Assembly (NCBI GenBank): GCA_902527215.1
Contig: CABZOF010000002.1
Span: forward strand, 186,001 to 250,000
Direction: 5' to 3'
Origin: an uncultured Pelagibacteraceae bacterium
Lineage (GTDB): Bacteria > Pseudomonadota > Alphaproteobacteria > Pelagibacterales > Pelagibacteraceae
Length of the DNA stretch: 64,000 nt
A program made the position numbers and the translations under genes. Below are positions 54,923 to 63,647 of this stretch, in pieces; position 1 is the stretch's first letter; each line of letters begins with the position of its first letter. The notes beneath the pieces were generated by a model. It was not told the origin of the DNA, did no database searches, and worked only from the letters and a program-made list of their open reading frames with translations.

Positions 54923-55588
54923 TTAATATAAGGCAGTCTCTTTTTTTATATATTTATTCAAAGATTTAATTAAAGCTAAATCATTTTTAGAAAAAAAATG
55001 ATTTGCGTCTTGAATTGGTTCAAATTCAACTTTGATACCTTTTTGCTCACTCAATCTTTTATTTAAGTCAACAATATGTTCAATTGGAACCAATTCATCT
55101 TTTTTACCATATATCATTGTACCCGAAGTAGGACATGGTGATAAAAATGAAAAGTCATAAACATTAGGTTGTGGCGAAACAACTACAAATCTATTTATTT
55201 CAGGTCTTCTCATTAATAATTGCATTGCTATAAGAGAACCAAAAGAAAAACCCGAAATCCAACATTGGGAATTATCGAAGTTTTCTCTTTCTAGCCAGTC
55301 TAGTGCTGCAGCAGCATCAGCAAGTTCTCCTTGTCCATTGTCAAACTCCCCATCACTTTTACCAACTCCTCTAAAATTTACTCTGCAAACTGAAAAATCG
55401 TTATCAACAAAAGTTTGAAATATATCTATCACAACTTTGTTGTTCATTGTTCCACCATATTGAGGATGTGGATGCAAAACTAATGCAATTGGAGAAGTAT
55501 TTTTTTTGCTTTTATAATATTTTGCTTCTAATCTTCCAGCTGGACCGGGGATAAATATTTCTACTATTTTGTTATCTACTGATGCCAT
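54923..55588 (-). CDS. Alpha/beta hydrolase
   Basis: A 221-residue hydrolase of the small dienelactone-hydrolase-like group common in alphaproteobacteria. ALVLHPHPQYGGTMNNKVV carries the HPHP oxyanion segment, the nucleophile is Ser115 in GFSFGS, and DANHFF near residue 200 supplies the catalytic His. No signal peptide is present, so it is cytosolic. Substrate unknown. Divergent from the iscR-suf operon by 130 bases. Confidence 0.85.
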   Translation of the reverse strand: MASVDNKIVEIFIPGPAGRLEAKYYKSKKNTSPIALVLHPHPQYGGTMNNKVVIDIFQTFVDNDFSVCRVNFRGVGKSDGEFDNGQGELADAAAALDWLERENFDNSQCWISGFSFGSLIAMQLLMRRPEINRFVVVSPQPNVYDFSFLSPCPTSGTMIYGKKDELVPIEHIVDLNKRLSEQKGIKVEFEPIQDANHFFSKNDLALIKSLNKYIKKETALY

Positions 55589-55666
55589 TGATTATTAATA
55601 TCAAAAAAAAATAAGGTTTTTTCTATCAAAATTGAGTGACAAAATGCAAGTTTTTAAATATCAATT

Positions 55667-55691
55667 AATCTTGACTAAAATAGTCGGGTAT
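55667..55691 (+). promoter_or_regulatory. IscR type-1-like operator overlapping the suf promoter
   Basis: The 25 bases, with core TTGACTAAAATAGTCGGGTA (55671-55690), match the E. coli type-1 IscR consensus (ATASYYGACTRWWWYAGTCRRSTAT) at all but two flanking positions by my reading. The palindromic halves GACT and AGTC are exact. It overlaps the -35 box and spacer of the likely promoter before the IscR-like gene, so binding would repress the operon. Confidence 0.75.
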
Positions 55692-55698
55692 ATATAAG
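55671..55698 (+). promoter_or_regulatory. Probable sigma-70 promoter of the iscR-suf operon
   Basis: TTGACT (55671-55676), a 16-base spacer and TATAAG (55693-55698) form a good housekeeping promoter about 20 bases before the iscR-like ATG. The overlap with the IscR-type operator supports its use. Confidence 0.6.
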
Positions 55699-55718
55699 TC
55701 CCATCAATTGCGGAAAAT

Positions 55719-56141
55719 ATGAAATTATCAAGTAAAGGTAGATACGCTGTAATGGCTCTAGCGGATCTAGCAAAATTTAATTTAAAAGAACCAGTATCTT
55801 TAAGAGATATTTCTTTAAGACAAGGTATATCGCTTGTTTATTTGGAACAGCTTTTTTCAAAATTAAAAAAGAACCAAATTGTTACAAGCGTTAGAGGTAA
55901 TAGAGGTGGTTACGTGTTATCAAAAAAAGCTTCTGAGATAAAAATTTCAGATGTATTTATTGCGGTCGATGAAAAAGTAAGAACAGTTGGGTGTGAAAAA
56001 CATTCAGAGAATGGATGCAACGGTAAATCTTCTAAATGTATTACGCATGATTTATGGGATGAACTTGAAGACTATATAAATAATTTTTTCCAGCAAAAAA
56101 CATTAAGTGATTTAATTAATAAGAAAATTTTAAATGGATAA
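55719..56141 (+). CDS. iscR: Rrf2-family Fe-S regulator, IscR-like
   Basis: A 140-residue Rrf2 winged-helix repressor with the IscR cluster ligands visible: Cys92, Cys100, Cys107 and His110 near the C-terminal third, compared with Cys92, Cys98, Cys104 and His107 of E. coli IscR. The N-terminal [17 protein letters not shown] and [15 protein letters not shown]-binding wing match the family. When loaded with a 2Fe-2S cluster it should repress the downstream suf genes through the operator just upstream. It overlaps sufB by eight bases. Confidence 0.9.
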   Translation: MKLSSKGRYAVMALADLAKFNLKEPVSLRDISLRQGISLVYLEQLFSKLKKNQIVTSVRGNRGGYVLSKKASEIKISDVFIAVDEKVRTVGCEKHSENGCNGKSSKCITHDLWDELEDYINNFFQQKTLSDLINKKILNG

Positions 56142-57576
56142 CAGACAAAAAGAAATTGATAATCTAAAAGATTATAAGTACGGTTTTACAACTGATATTG
56201 AAAATACTAGAGCTCCAAAAGGTTTAAATGAAGATGTGATAAAATTTATCTCTAATATTAAAAAAGAACCACAGTGGATGCTTGATTTTAGATTAAAAGC
56301 ATATGAAAGATTTAAACAGTTAAAAGAACCTGATTGGCAAAAACCAAAATATCCGAAAATAGATTACCAAGATTTATATTATTATTCGGCGCCTAAAAGT
56401 ATGAGAGATAAACCAAAAAATTTAGAGGATTTAGACCCAAAACTTTTAGAGACTTATAAAAAATTAGGTATACCACTACAGGAGCAAAAAAGACTTAATG
56501 GTATTGCAGTAGACGCTGTTTTTGATTCAGTCTCTGTTGCAACTACATTTAGAGATGAGCTTACAAAACAAGGAATTATTTTCTGTCCTATATCAGAAGC
56601 TATACAAAATCATCCCGATTTAGTAAAAAAATATTTAGGTTCAGTGATACCAGTAACAGACCATTTTTTTGCAACACTAAACTCAGCAGTTTTTACTGAT
56701 GGATCATTTGCTTACATACCTGAAGGTGTCCGATGCCCAATGGAGCTTTCAACATACTTTAGAATAAACGCATCTAATACAGGTCAATTCGAAAGAACAT
56801 TAATTGTTGCTGATAAGGGAAGTTATGTAAGTTATTTAGAAGGTTGTACTGCTCCAATGCGAGATGAAAATCAGCTACATGCTGCAAATGTTGAATTAGT
56901 TGCATTAGATGATGCGGAGATAAAATATTCAACAGTTCAGAATTGGTATCCTGGTGATAAAGATGGAAAAGGTGGAATTTATAATTTTGTTACAAAGCGT
57001 GGATTGTGTAAAGGAAAGAACTCCAAAATCTCTTGGACGCAAGTTGAAACTGGTTCTGCCATTACTTGGAAATATCCCAGTTGTATTTTAAAAGGTGATA
57101 ATTCTGTTGGAGAATTTTACTCTATAGCTATTACAAATAATCATCAAAAAGCAGATACTGGAACCAAAATGATACATTTAGGAAAAAATACTAAAAGCAA
57201 AATAATATCGAAAGGTATTAGCGCTGGTCACTCAGATATGACTTACAGAGGGTTAGTTGATATCTCACCAAAAGCTACAAATTCCAATAATTATACTCAA
57301 TGTGACTCATTATTAATGGGCAACAAATGTGGGGCACATACAGTTCCGTATATCAAAAATAAAAATTCAGAATCGAATATTGCTCATGAAGCTACAACAT
57401 CAAAAATTAGTGAAGAGCAATTACATTACTGTCAACAAAGAGGCTTGAGCGCTGAAGAGGCAGTAGGATTAATTGTAAATGGGTTTTGTAAAGAAGTATT
57501 GCAACAATTACCAATGGAATTTGCTGTTGAGGCTCAAAAGCTAGTTGGTATCAGCTTAGAAGGAAGTGTCGGCTAA
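56134..57576 (+). CDS. sufB: Fe-S cluster assembly protein SufB
   Basis: A 480-residue SufB of the SufBC2D scaffold complex. The C-terminal core has the SufB signature [42 protein letters not shown] and [15 protein letters not shown], and the ending [22 protein letters not shown]. It receives sulfur from SufS and assembles clusters. It is the second gene of the operon and its stop overlaps the sufC ATG. Confidence 0.96.
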   Translation: MDNRQKEIDNLKDYKYGFTTDIENTRAPKGLNEDVIKFISNIKKEPQWMLDFRLKAYERFKQLKEPDWQKPKYPKIDYQDLYYYSAPKSMRDKPKNLEDLDPKLLETYKKLGIPLQEQKRLNGIAVDAVFDSVSVATTFRDELTKQGIIFCPISEAIQNHPDLVKKYLGSVIPVTDHFFATLNSAVFTDGSFAYIPEGVRCPMELSTYFRINASNTGQFERTLIVADKGSYVSYLEGCTAPMRDENQLHAANVELVALDDAEIKYSTVQNWYPGDKDGKGGIYNFVTKRGLCKGKNSKISWTQVETGSAITWKYPSCILKGDNSVGEFYSIAITNNHQKADTGTKMIHLGKNTKSKIISKGISAGHSDMTYRGLVDISPKATNSNNYTQCDSLLMGNKCGAHTVPYIKNKNSESNIAHEATTSKISEEQLHYCQQRGLSAEEAVGLIVNGFCKEVLQQLPMEFAVEAQKLVGISLEGSVG

Positions 57577-58310
57577 TGTTAAAAATAAATAAATTAAATG
57601 CTAAAATTGATAGCAAAGAAATTTTAAAGGAATTTTCTCTTAATATAAATCCTGGAGAAGTTCATGCTATTATGGGACCAAATGGATCTGGTAAAAGCAC
57701 ATTATCAAATATTTTATCAGGTAAAAAAGGATATGAAGTTTCTGGAGAAGTACTTTTTGAAGAGAAAGATTTGTTTGAGCTTGAAACAGAAGAAAGAGCT
57801 CATAAAGGTATTTTTCTTGCCTTTCAATATCCATTAGAAATCCCAGGCGTTAATACAAATATATTCCTAAAAACTTCATTAAATGCAGTAAGAAAAGCAA
57901 AGGGGGAGAAAGAGCTTGATGCTATAGAATTTTTAAAATTAGTGAAGGAAAAATCTAAAGAACTAAAATTTGATGAAGAAAAATTAAATAGACAACTAAA
58001 TGTTGGTTTTTCAGGTGGAGAGAAAAAGAAAAATGAAATTTTACAAATGTCATTATTAGCCCCTAAATTATCAATTTTAGATGAAACAGATTCAGGTCTA
58101 GATATCGATGCACTAAAAATTGTAGCTGATGGAGTAAATACATTAAGGAATAATAAAAATTCGTTTTTAATAATTACACATTACCAGAGATTACTTGATT
58201 ATATCAAACCAGATTTTGTACATGTTTTAATGGACGGAAAAATTGTTAAATCAGGAGGGGCAGAATTAGCTTTGGAATTAGAAAAAAAGGGGTATGAAAA
58301 TTTTCATTAG
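57576..58310 (+). CDS. sufC: Fe-S assembly ATPase SufC
   Basis: A 244-residue ABC-type ATPase with Walker A GPNGSGKST, a signature SGGEKKKNEILQ and Walker B LSILDETDSGLDIDAL, the SufC form (ETDSGLD). It powers conformational change in the SufB-SufD scaffold. It starts inside the last codon of sufB and is followed immediately by sufD with no intervening base. Confidence 0.97.
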   Translation: MLKINKLNAKIDSKEILKEFSLNINPGEVHAIMGPNGSGKSTLSNILSGKKGYEVSGEVLFEEKDLFELETEERAHKGIFLAFQYPLEIPGVNTNIFLKTSLNAVRKAKGEKELDAIEFLKLVKEKSKELKFDEEKLNRQLNVGFSGGEKKKNEILQMSLLAPKLSILDETDSGLDIDALKIVADGVNTLRNNKNSFLIITHYQRLLDYIKPDFVHVLMDGKIVKSGGAELALELEKKGYENFH

Positions 58311-59558
58311 ATGAAAGAGCAATTACAAAAAGACTTTGACAATACTATTAGGAATTTGACTTTATCCCAAAAAGATATTGAAATAAAAAAATTTTATTTA
58401 GATAATTTTATAAATAAAGGTTTTCCAAACAGACGAGAAGAAGATTGGAAATTTTATGATCTTAATCAAATAATAAATAGAAATATTGGAGAGTTAAGTT
58501 TTTATAGTGATTATGCTTCCACCAATAAGGTTGATACTTCTGTATTCGTAGATGGTCTAGAGCACAACAAAATAGTATTTATCAATGGAAGAATAGAAAA
58601 AATTGATTTTGATTATGAAAAAAAAGACCAAATAGAAATAATTGATCAGTCTGAAACTATTAATAAATTCAATAACAATAGCTCTTTATCTGACTTAAAT
58701 AGTGCCTTTACCAACAAGTCTTTTAGAATAGTGGTTAAAGAGGGTTATCAATTAAAAAAGCCTCTTATTATCTATCATACAACCAACTCTAAAATCTGGT
58801 CTAAAAATATTAATTTAAGATTAAATTTTGAATTATATGAGAATAGTTCATTAAGATTAATTGATTTATTCAGGGACACTTCAGAAAAAAATTTTATAAA
58901 TATTTTTTACAACTTTGATTTAAAAGAAAACTCTGTTTTAAAAAATTACAAAGTAGATAAATTTGAAAATAAAAATATTAAGTATTCATTTAACAATATT
59001 GAGCAAGATAATAACAGTATTTCAGAAACATTTATTTTATCCTCAGGGTCAAATTTTTGTAAGAATGAAATCAATTGTAACTTAAATGGAGAATATTCAT
59101 CAGCTTTTGTAAATGGTATTTTTTCTATAAATAATAATAAACATCATGAAATCAGAACAATAATCAACCACTTAACTGAAAATACGAAAAGCTATCAACT
59201 TATAAAAAGTGTTTTAGAAGATAGTTCTAGATCAGTTTATCAAGGAAAAATATTTGTTGACTCTAAAGCTCAAAAAACAGATGGATATCAACTGAGTAAA
59301 GCAATATTGTTAAATAAAGACTCCGAGTTCAATGCTAAACCGGAGTTAGAAATTTATGCAGATGATGTAAAATGTTCACACGGTTCTGCATCAGGCAGTC
59401 TTAATGAGGACTCGATATTTTATTTAAGGTCAAGAGGTTTAAATTATCAACAATCAAGAGAACTTTTAATAAACGGTTTTCTGTTAGATGTTGTTGAAAA
59501 AATTACCGATCCTGAGGTAAAAAATTTAATTAAAAATATGATTGGAATAAAAGAATGA
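58311..59558 (+). CDS. sufD: Fe-S cluster assembly protein SufD
   Basis: A 415-residue SufD that pairs with SufB. The N-terminal half is diverged (RREEDWKFYDL is the conserved anchor near residue 45); the C-terminal core has VYQGKIFVDSKAQKTDGYQ, ADDVKCSHGSASGSL and SRGLNYQQSRELLINGF. The gene begins directly after the sufC stop and overlaps sufS by four bases, so the scaffold complex is expressed as one unit. Confidence 0.94.
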   Translation: MKEQLQKDFDNTIRNLTLSQKDIEIKKFYLDNFINKGFPNRREEDWKFYDLNQIINRNIGELSFYSDYASTNKVDTSVFVDGLEHNKIVFINGRIEKIDFDYEKKDQIEIIDQSETINKFNNNSSLSDLNSAFTNKSFRIVVKEGYQLKKPLIIYHTTNSKIWSKNINLRLNFELYENSSLRLIDLFRDTSEKNFINIFYNFDLKENSVLKNYKVDKFENKNIKYSFNNIEQDNNSISETFILSSGSNFCKNEINCNLNGEYSSAFVNGIFSINNNKHHEIRTIINHLTENTKSYQLIKSVLEDSSRSVYQGKIFVDSKAQKTDGYQLSKAILLNKDSEFNAKPELEIYADDVKCSHGSASGSLNEDSIFYLRSRGLNYQQSRELLINGFLLDVVEKITDPEVKNLIKNMIGIKE

Positions 59559-60775
59559 AAATAGAAAATATAAAAACTGAGTTTCCCATATTTGATGAAA
59601 AAATTCAAAATAATGATTTAGTCTATTTGGATAGCGCTAACTCATCTCAAAAACCAAAAGTAGTAGCTGATAAAATAAATGAGTTTTATACTAAGCAATT
59701 TTCGAATGTTGGGAGAAGTGTTCATTATTTAGCAGTTGCAGCAACAAACTTATATGAAAACACAAGGTCATCTGTACAAAAATATATCAATGCTAAAGAT
59801 AAAAATGAAATAGTTTTTACTAAAGGAGCGACAGAGGCACTAAATTTAGTAGCTAATACTCTAGGTCAAAAATATCTAAATGAGGGTGATGAAATTTTAA
59901 TTACAGAACTTGAGCATCATTCAAATTACGTACCTTGGCATTTCTTAAGAAAATCAAAAAATATTAAAATTAATTTTGCAGAGGTAAATGATAATGGAGA
60001 TATTTCTATAGAGGATATTGAAAAAAAAATAACTTCCAAGACTAAAGTAATTGCAATTACTCATTTATCTAACGTAACTGGAGCAATATTGCCCGTTAAA
60101 GAAATAACAGATTTAGCTCATTCAAAAGGTATAATAGTTGTTATTGATGGTTGTCAGGGAGCTCCTCATCTTAAATTAGATATGCAAGACTTAGATTGTG
60201 ATTTTTATGCAATATCATGCCATAAAATGTATGGACCTACTGGACTTGGTGTTTTGTATGGTAAAAAGAAGTGGTTAGAAGAACTGCCACCCTATCAAGG
60301 TGGAGGTGGAATGATTAGAGAAGTCAAAAAAGATAAAATATCTTACGGTGATTTACCAAATAAATATGAGGCTGGTACCATGGCTACAGCTCAAGTTATT
60401 GCATTTGATCAGTCAATAAAGTTTATGGAGAGTATTGGTATAGAGAATATAATGAAACATGAAGCTGATTTAGTTGAGTATGGTCAAGAGCTATTACAAA
60501 AAAATAATTCTGTTAAGTTAATTGGTAGTCCAAAAAACAAAGGGGGAGTTTTATCCTTCACATTGGAGGGTGTTCATCCACATGACATTGCAACAATACT
60601 TGATGAAGACGGAGTTGCAATAAGAGCAGGCCATCATTGCTGTCAAATATTACATGATAAATTAAATATACCTGCTAGTGCAAGAGCGTCAGTTGGAATT
60701 TATAATACTAAAGATGACTTAGAAAAGTTGAATGACTCTATTAATAACTGTAAAAAAATATTTAATTTAAAATGA
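59555..60775 (+). CDS. sufS: Cysteine desulfurase SufS
   Basis: A 406-residue PLP enzyme that takes sulfur from cysteine. Conserved residues are the PLP lysine at about position 224 (SCHKMYGPTG) and the catalytic persulfide cysteine at about 362 (IRAGHHC). The FTKGATEALNLVANTL and LEHHSNYVPWH segments match group II (SufS/CsdA). Its ATG overlaps the sufD stop and its own stop overlaps sufU. No sufE is in the operon; sufU takes its place. Confidence 0.96.
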   Translation: MKIENIKTEFPIFDEKIQNNDLVYLDSANSSQKPKVVADKINEFYTKQFSNVGRSVHYLAVAATNLYENTRSSVQKYINAKDKNEIVFTKGATEALNLVANTLGQKYLNEGDEILITELEHHSNYVPWHFLRKSKNIKINFAEVNDNGDISIEDIEKKITSKTKVIAITHLSNVTGAILPVKEITDLAHSKGIIVVIDGCQGAPHLKLDMQDLDCDFYAISCHKMYGPTGLGVLYGKKKWLEELPPYQGGGGMIREVKKDKISYGDLPNKYEAGTMATAQVIAFDQSIKFMESIGIENIMKHEADLVEYGQELLQKNNSVKLIGSPKNKGGVLSFTLEGVHPHDIATILDEDGVAIRAGHHCCQILHDKLNIPASARASVGIYNTKDDLEKLNDSINNCKKIFNLK

Positions 60776-61236
60776 ACTTAAAAGAACTTTATCAAGAAAT
60801 TATTTTAGAACATGGAAAAAATCCAAGGAATCTTGGAAAAGTACATGAGTTTAATAAAGATGCAGAAGGTCATAACCCTTTATGTGGAGACAATGTTCAT
60901 GTTTATCTTAAATTAAATGGACAAAAAATAGTTGAGGATATTTCATTTGAGGGAAGTGGATGTGCTATTTCAATGGCATCAGCTTCAATCATGACAGATT
61001 TAATTAAAGGCAAAAATGAACACGAGGCTAAAGAGATAGTCGAAGACTTTTTAGGAATGATAAAAGAAAATCCAGACTTAAAATCAAAATACTTAAAAGA
61101 CGACGAAAAAACTAAATTAATGTGTTTATCTGGTGTTAAACAATATCCAATGAGAGTTAAGTGCGCAACATTATCGTGGCACACTCTTACATCTGCAATG
61201 GATAACTCAAAGGAAATCACTAAAACCGAGTCATAA
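60772..61236 (+). CDS. sufU: SufU-type sulfur acceptor/scaffold (NifU-like)
   Basis: A 154-residue IscU-fold protein of the SufU type: LYQEIILEHGKNPRN at the N-terminus, a first cysteine in LCGDNVHVY, the second in GSGCAISMASAS and the third in KCATLSW, with the insert between Cys2 and Cys3 that marks SufU rather than IscU. In Gram-positives SufU is a zinc-dependent sulfur acceptor for SufS; the same role is likely here given the absence of sufE. Confidence 0.92.
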   Translation: MNLKELYQEIILEHGKNPRNLGKVHEFNKDAEGHNPLCGDNVHVYLKLNGQKIVEDISFEGSGCAISMASASIMTDLIKGKNEHEAKEIVEDFLGMIKENPDLKSKYLKDDEKTKLMCLSGVKQYPMRVKCATLSWHTLTSAMDNSKEITKTES

Positions 61237-61240
61237 CTTT

Positions 61241-61537
61241 ATGGAATTAAAAGAAAAAGTAATTGAAGAAATAAAAAAAATTTATGATCCTGAAATACCA
61301 GTAAATATTTACGAACTTGGATTAATATATGATATTGTGGTAGACAAAAAAAATATTAGTGTAAAAATGACACTTACCACTCCAAATTGTCCAGTAGCTG
61401 AAAGTTTGCCTAAAGAAGTTAAAGATAGTATTATGCAATTAGAAGAAGTTGACAAAGTAGATTTAGATTTAGTTTGGGAACCACCATGGGATAAATCCAT
61501 GATGTCAGAGGCTGCAAAATTAGAATTAAACTTATGA
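61241..61537 (+). CDS. sufT: SufT-like (MIP18/DUF59) Fe-S maturation protein
   Basis: A 98-residue protein of the MIP18/DUF59 family. DPEIPVNIYELGLIYDI and MTLTTPNCPVAESLP with the conserved cysteine are present, and VWEPPWDKSMMSEAAK closes the domain. These proteins help deliver Fe-S clusters to targets and are often the penultimate gene of suf operons in proteobacteria. It overlaps the following A-type carrier gene by four bases. Confidence 0.92.
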   Translation: MELKEKVIEEIKKIYDPEIPVNIYELGLIYDIVVDKKNISVKMTLTTPNCPVAESLPKEVKDSIMQLEEVDKVDLDLVWEPPWDKSMMSEAAKLELNL

Positions 61538-61869
61538 CAAAACAAGTTATATCATTAAGCGATCAAGCAGCAGATAGGATAAAAGAAATTATGTCTTCTG
61601 CTGATAATGAGTCCATCGGTGTTAGAGTTGGAGTAAAATCAGGTGGATGCGCAGGAATGTCTTATATCATGGAATACACAAAGGAAATAAATCCCAATGA
61701 TGAAGTTATTGAGGACAAAGGTGTGAAAGTTTTCATAGATCCAGCCGCCGTAATGTACCTTTTTGGAACTCAAATGGATTACAAAAAAGAGGAATTTTCA
61801 TCACAATTTGTTTTTAACAATCCAAATGAAACTGAAAGATGTGGATGTGGAGAATCTTTTAAAATTTAA
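61534..61869 (+). CDS. sufA: A-type Fe-S carrier (SufA/ErpA-like)
   Basis: A 111-residue HesB/IscA-family carrier with the three conserved cysteines in SGGCAGMSY and CGCGESF at the C-terminus. It receives clusters from the scaffold and passes them on to apo-enzymes. Position as the last gene of the suf operon favours the SufA name, though ErpA or IscA function cannot be separated by sequence here. Its stop lies four bases from the end of the convergent small ORF. Confidence 0.92.
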   Translation: MTKQVISLSDQAADRIKEIMSSADNESIGVRVGVKSGGCAGMSYIMEYTKEINPNDEVIEDKGVKVFIDPAAVMYLFGTQMDYKKEEFSSQFVFNNPNETERCGCGESFKI

Positions 61870-61873
61870 TTAA

Positions 61874-62020
61874 TTATTGATAATAAGAAATAAACCAATA
61901 TTGGCCTCTTTTATTCATAGAGTAAGTCTTATTCTTTCTTCGCTTAGACTTCCTAATTTCAGGTTTTTTATATCCAATAATATTTTTTAAAATTGATATG
62001 TACTTAGTCATACCTTCCAT
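61874..62020 (-). CDS. Small basic protein, 48 aa, downstream of glnA
   Basis: An ATG at 62018-62020 opens a 48-codon ORF ending at 61874-61876. The product is very basic in the middle (EIRKSKRRKNKTYS) and ends with an aromatic stretch (GQYWFISYYQ). A second in-frame ATG follows three codons later. I do not recognise it. It occupies nearly all the space between sufA and the hairpin following glnA, and it reads in the same direction as glnA, but no strong ribosome binding site is present. Coding status is uncertain. Confidence 0.4.
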   Translation of the reverse strand: MEGMTKYISILKNIIGYKKPEIRKSKRRKNKTYSMNKRGQYWFISYYQ

Positions 62021-62037
62021 TAACAAAATTTAGTAAA

Positions 62038-62086
62038 ATTAGAATTCTAATATGGGAATACCTGCTATTACCACAGGTAATCCCAT
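62038..62086 (-). terminator. Hairpin and adjoining palindrome after glnA
   Basis: On the glnA strand, fourteen bases after the stop, a 13-base stem with one mismatch (arms 62052-62064 and 62074-62086, ATGGGAATACCTG pairing with CAGGTAATCCCAT) encloses a nine-base loop, and the perfect palindrome ATTAGAATTCTAAT (62038-62051) follows at once, then TTTTA. It may be the glnA terminator or an RNA-processing site; the poly-U run is weak. Confidence 0.55.
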
Positions 62087-62099
62087 AAAATTTAGCTTT

Positions 62100-63506
62100 T
62101 TAACAGCTATAATACATGTCGAACTCAATAGGGTGCGGCGTATGTTCAAAATTATGAATTTCTTCATATTTAAGTTCTATGTACGCATCTATTTGATCAT
62201 CAGTGAATACATTGCTTTTAGTTAAGAAACTTCTATCTTTATCCAAAGCTTCCATTGCTTCTCTCAAAGAACCGCAAACTGTTGGTACCTTCTTAACTTG
62301 CTTTTCAGATAAAGCATAAAGGTCTTTATCGAATGATTTACCTGGATCAATTTTATTTTTTATTCCGTCAATTCCAGCCATAAGCATAGAAGCAAATGTT
62401 AAATATGGATTTCCAGATGCATCTGGGAATCTAATTTCACATCTTGCACCTTTTTTACTTAATGTGATTGGAATTCTGCATGAAGCCGATCTATTTCTTG
62501 CAGAGTATGCAAGTAAAACAGGAGCTTCAAATCCTGGTATTAATCTTTTGTAACTATTTGTAGTTGCATTAGCAAATGCATTAATTGCTTTTGCATGCTT
62601 TAATACTCCACCAATATAATAAAGAGCTGTTTGAGATAATCCTGCATATTTGTTTCCAGAAAAAACAGGAGTTTTCCCTTTCCAAATTGATTGGTGAGTA
62701 TGCATTCCTGAACCATTATCTCCTTTAACAGGTTTAGGCATAAATGTTGCAGTTTTACCAAAAGAGTGAGAAACCATTTGAACTACATATTTGTATAGTT
62801 GGACGTTGTCTGCTTGATTAACTAAAGTTCCAAATAACATTCCAAGTTCATGTTGACTTGGAGCAACTTCATGGTGGTGTTTTTCTACTGTAATTCCAAC
62901 ATCTCTTAGTCCCTTAAGATATTCACCTCTCATATCTTGTGCACTATCTACTGGTGGTACAGGAAAATATCCTCCTTTTACTCCAGGTCTATGACCCATG
63001 TTTCCATTATCATAAGATTTTCCAGAGTTATAAGGACCTTCTGAACTATCAATTGAAAAACTTGTTTCATTCATATCATTTTTAATTCTGACGTCATCAA
63101 AAACAAAAAATTCAGGCTCTGGACCAAAGTATGCTGTATCACCAATTCCTGTTTTCTTTAAATATGCTTCAGCTTTTTTTGCAATTCCTCTTGGATCTCT
63201 TTCATAGGGATCTCTCTTAACTGCATCTAAAATATCACAAAATAAAATTAAAGTATTATGAGATGTATAAGGATCTATTACTTTTCTACTTAAATCAGGC
63301 TTTAATATCATGTCAGATTCATTAATTGCTTTCCATCCTGCAATTGACGATCCATCAAAAAATACACCGTCATTTAACATTCCTTCATCTACAATAGTTG
63401 TATCCATTGTTAAATGTTGAAGTTTTCCCCTTGGGTCCGTAAATCTAAGATCTACAAACTCAATATTCTTAGACTTCATTAATTTTAGTACGTCCTTAGC
63501 GCTCAT
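62100..63506 (-). CDS. glnA: Glutamine synthetase, type I
   Basis: A 468-residue ammonia-assimilating enzyme that forms glutamine from glutamate, ammonia and ATP as a dodecamer. Family segments are FVDLRFTDPRGKLQHLT and DGSSIAGWKAI in the beta-grasp part, EPEFFVFDDVR, the metal-binding VEKHHHEVAPSQHE, and NGSGMHTHQS and the ATP region KRLIPGFEAPV. A tyrosine in DKDLYALS near residue 395 lies where type I enzymes are adenylylated. A strong ribosome binding site (AGGAGA, 63511-63516) precedes the ATG. It is divergent from the YbaK-like gene with 141 bases between. Confidence 0.97.
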   Translation of the reverse strand: MSAKDVLKLMKSKNIEFVDLRFTDPRGKLQHLTMDTTIVDEGMLNDGVFFDGSSIAGWKAINESDMILKPDLSRKVIDPYTSHNTLILFCDILDAVKRDPYERDPRGIAKKAEAYLKKTGIGDTAYFGPEPEFFVFDDVRIKNDMNETSFSIDSSEGPYNSGKSYDNGNMGHRPGVKGGYFPVPPVDSAQDMRGEYLKGLRDVGITVEKHHHEVAPSQHELGMLFGTLVNQADNVQLYKYVVQMVSHSFGKTATFMPKPVKGDNGSGMHTHQSIWKGKTPVFSGNKYAGLSQTALYYIGGVLKHAKAINAFANATTNSYKRLIPGFEAPVLLAYSARNRSASCRIPITLSKKGARCEIRFPDASGNPYLTFASMLMAGIDGIKNKIDPGKSFDKDLYALSEKQVKKVPTVCGSLREAMEALDKDRSFLTKSNVFTDDQIDAYIELKYEEIHNFEHTPHPIEFDMYYSC

Positions 63507-63510
63507 ATTA

Positions 63511-63516
63511 TCTCCT
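63511..63516 (-). promoter_or_regulatory. glnA: Strong ribosome binding site of glnA
   Basis: AGGAGA on the minus strand ends four bases before the glnA ATG. It is one of the few full Shine-Dalgarno sequences in the window, fitting a highly translated gene. Confidence 0.7.
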
Positions 63517-63647
63517 ATAATTTTTTAATTTTATTATCAGTTAAGAAAAGATAAATAATGCCTATTAAATAGATATCACTTATGCTTTTTTTACATGTAT
63601 ATTAACCTTAAAAAATTAGAATTTTCAATCAATCCTAAGTTGCAATA

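Noticed and set aside
63507-63647. Riboswitch or NtrC site before glnA
   Set aside because: I see no stable stem or -24/-12 sequence that I can defend; only the ribosome binding site is clear.
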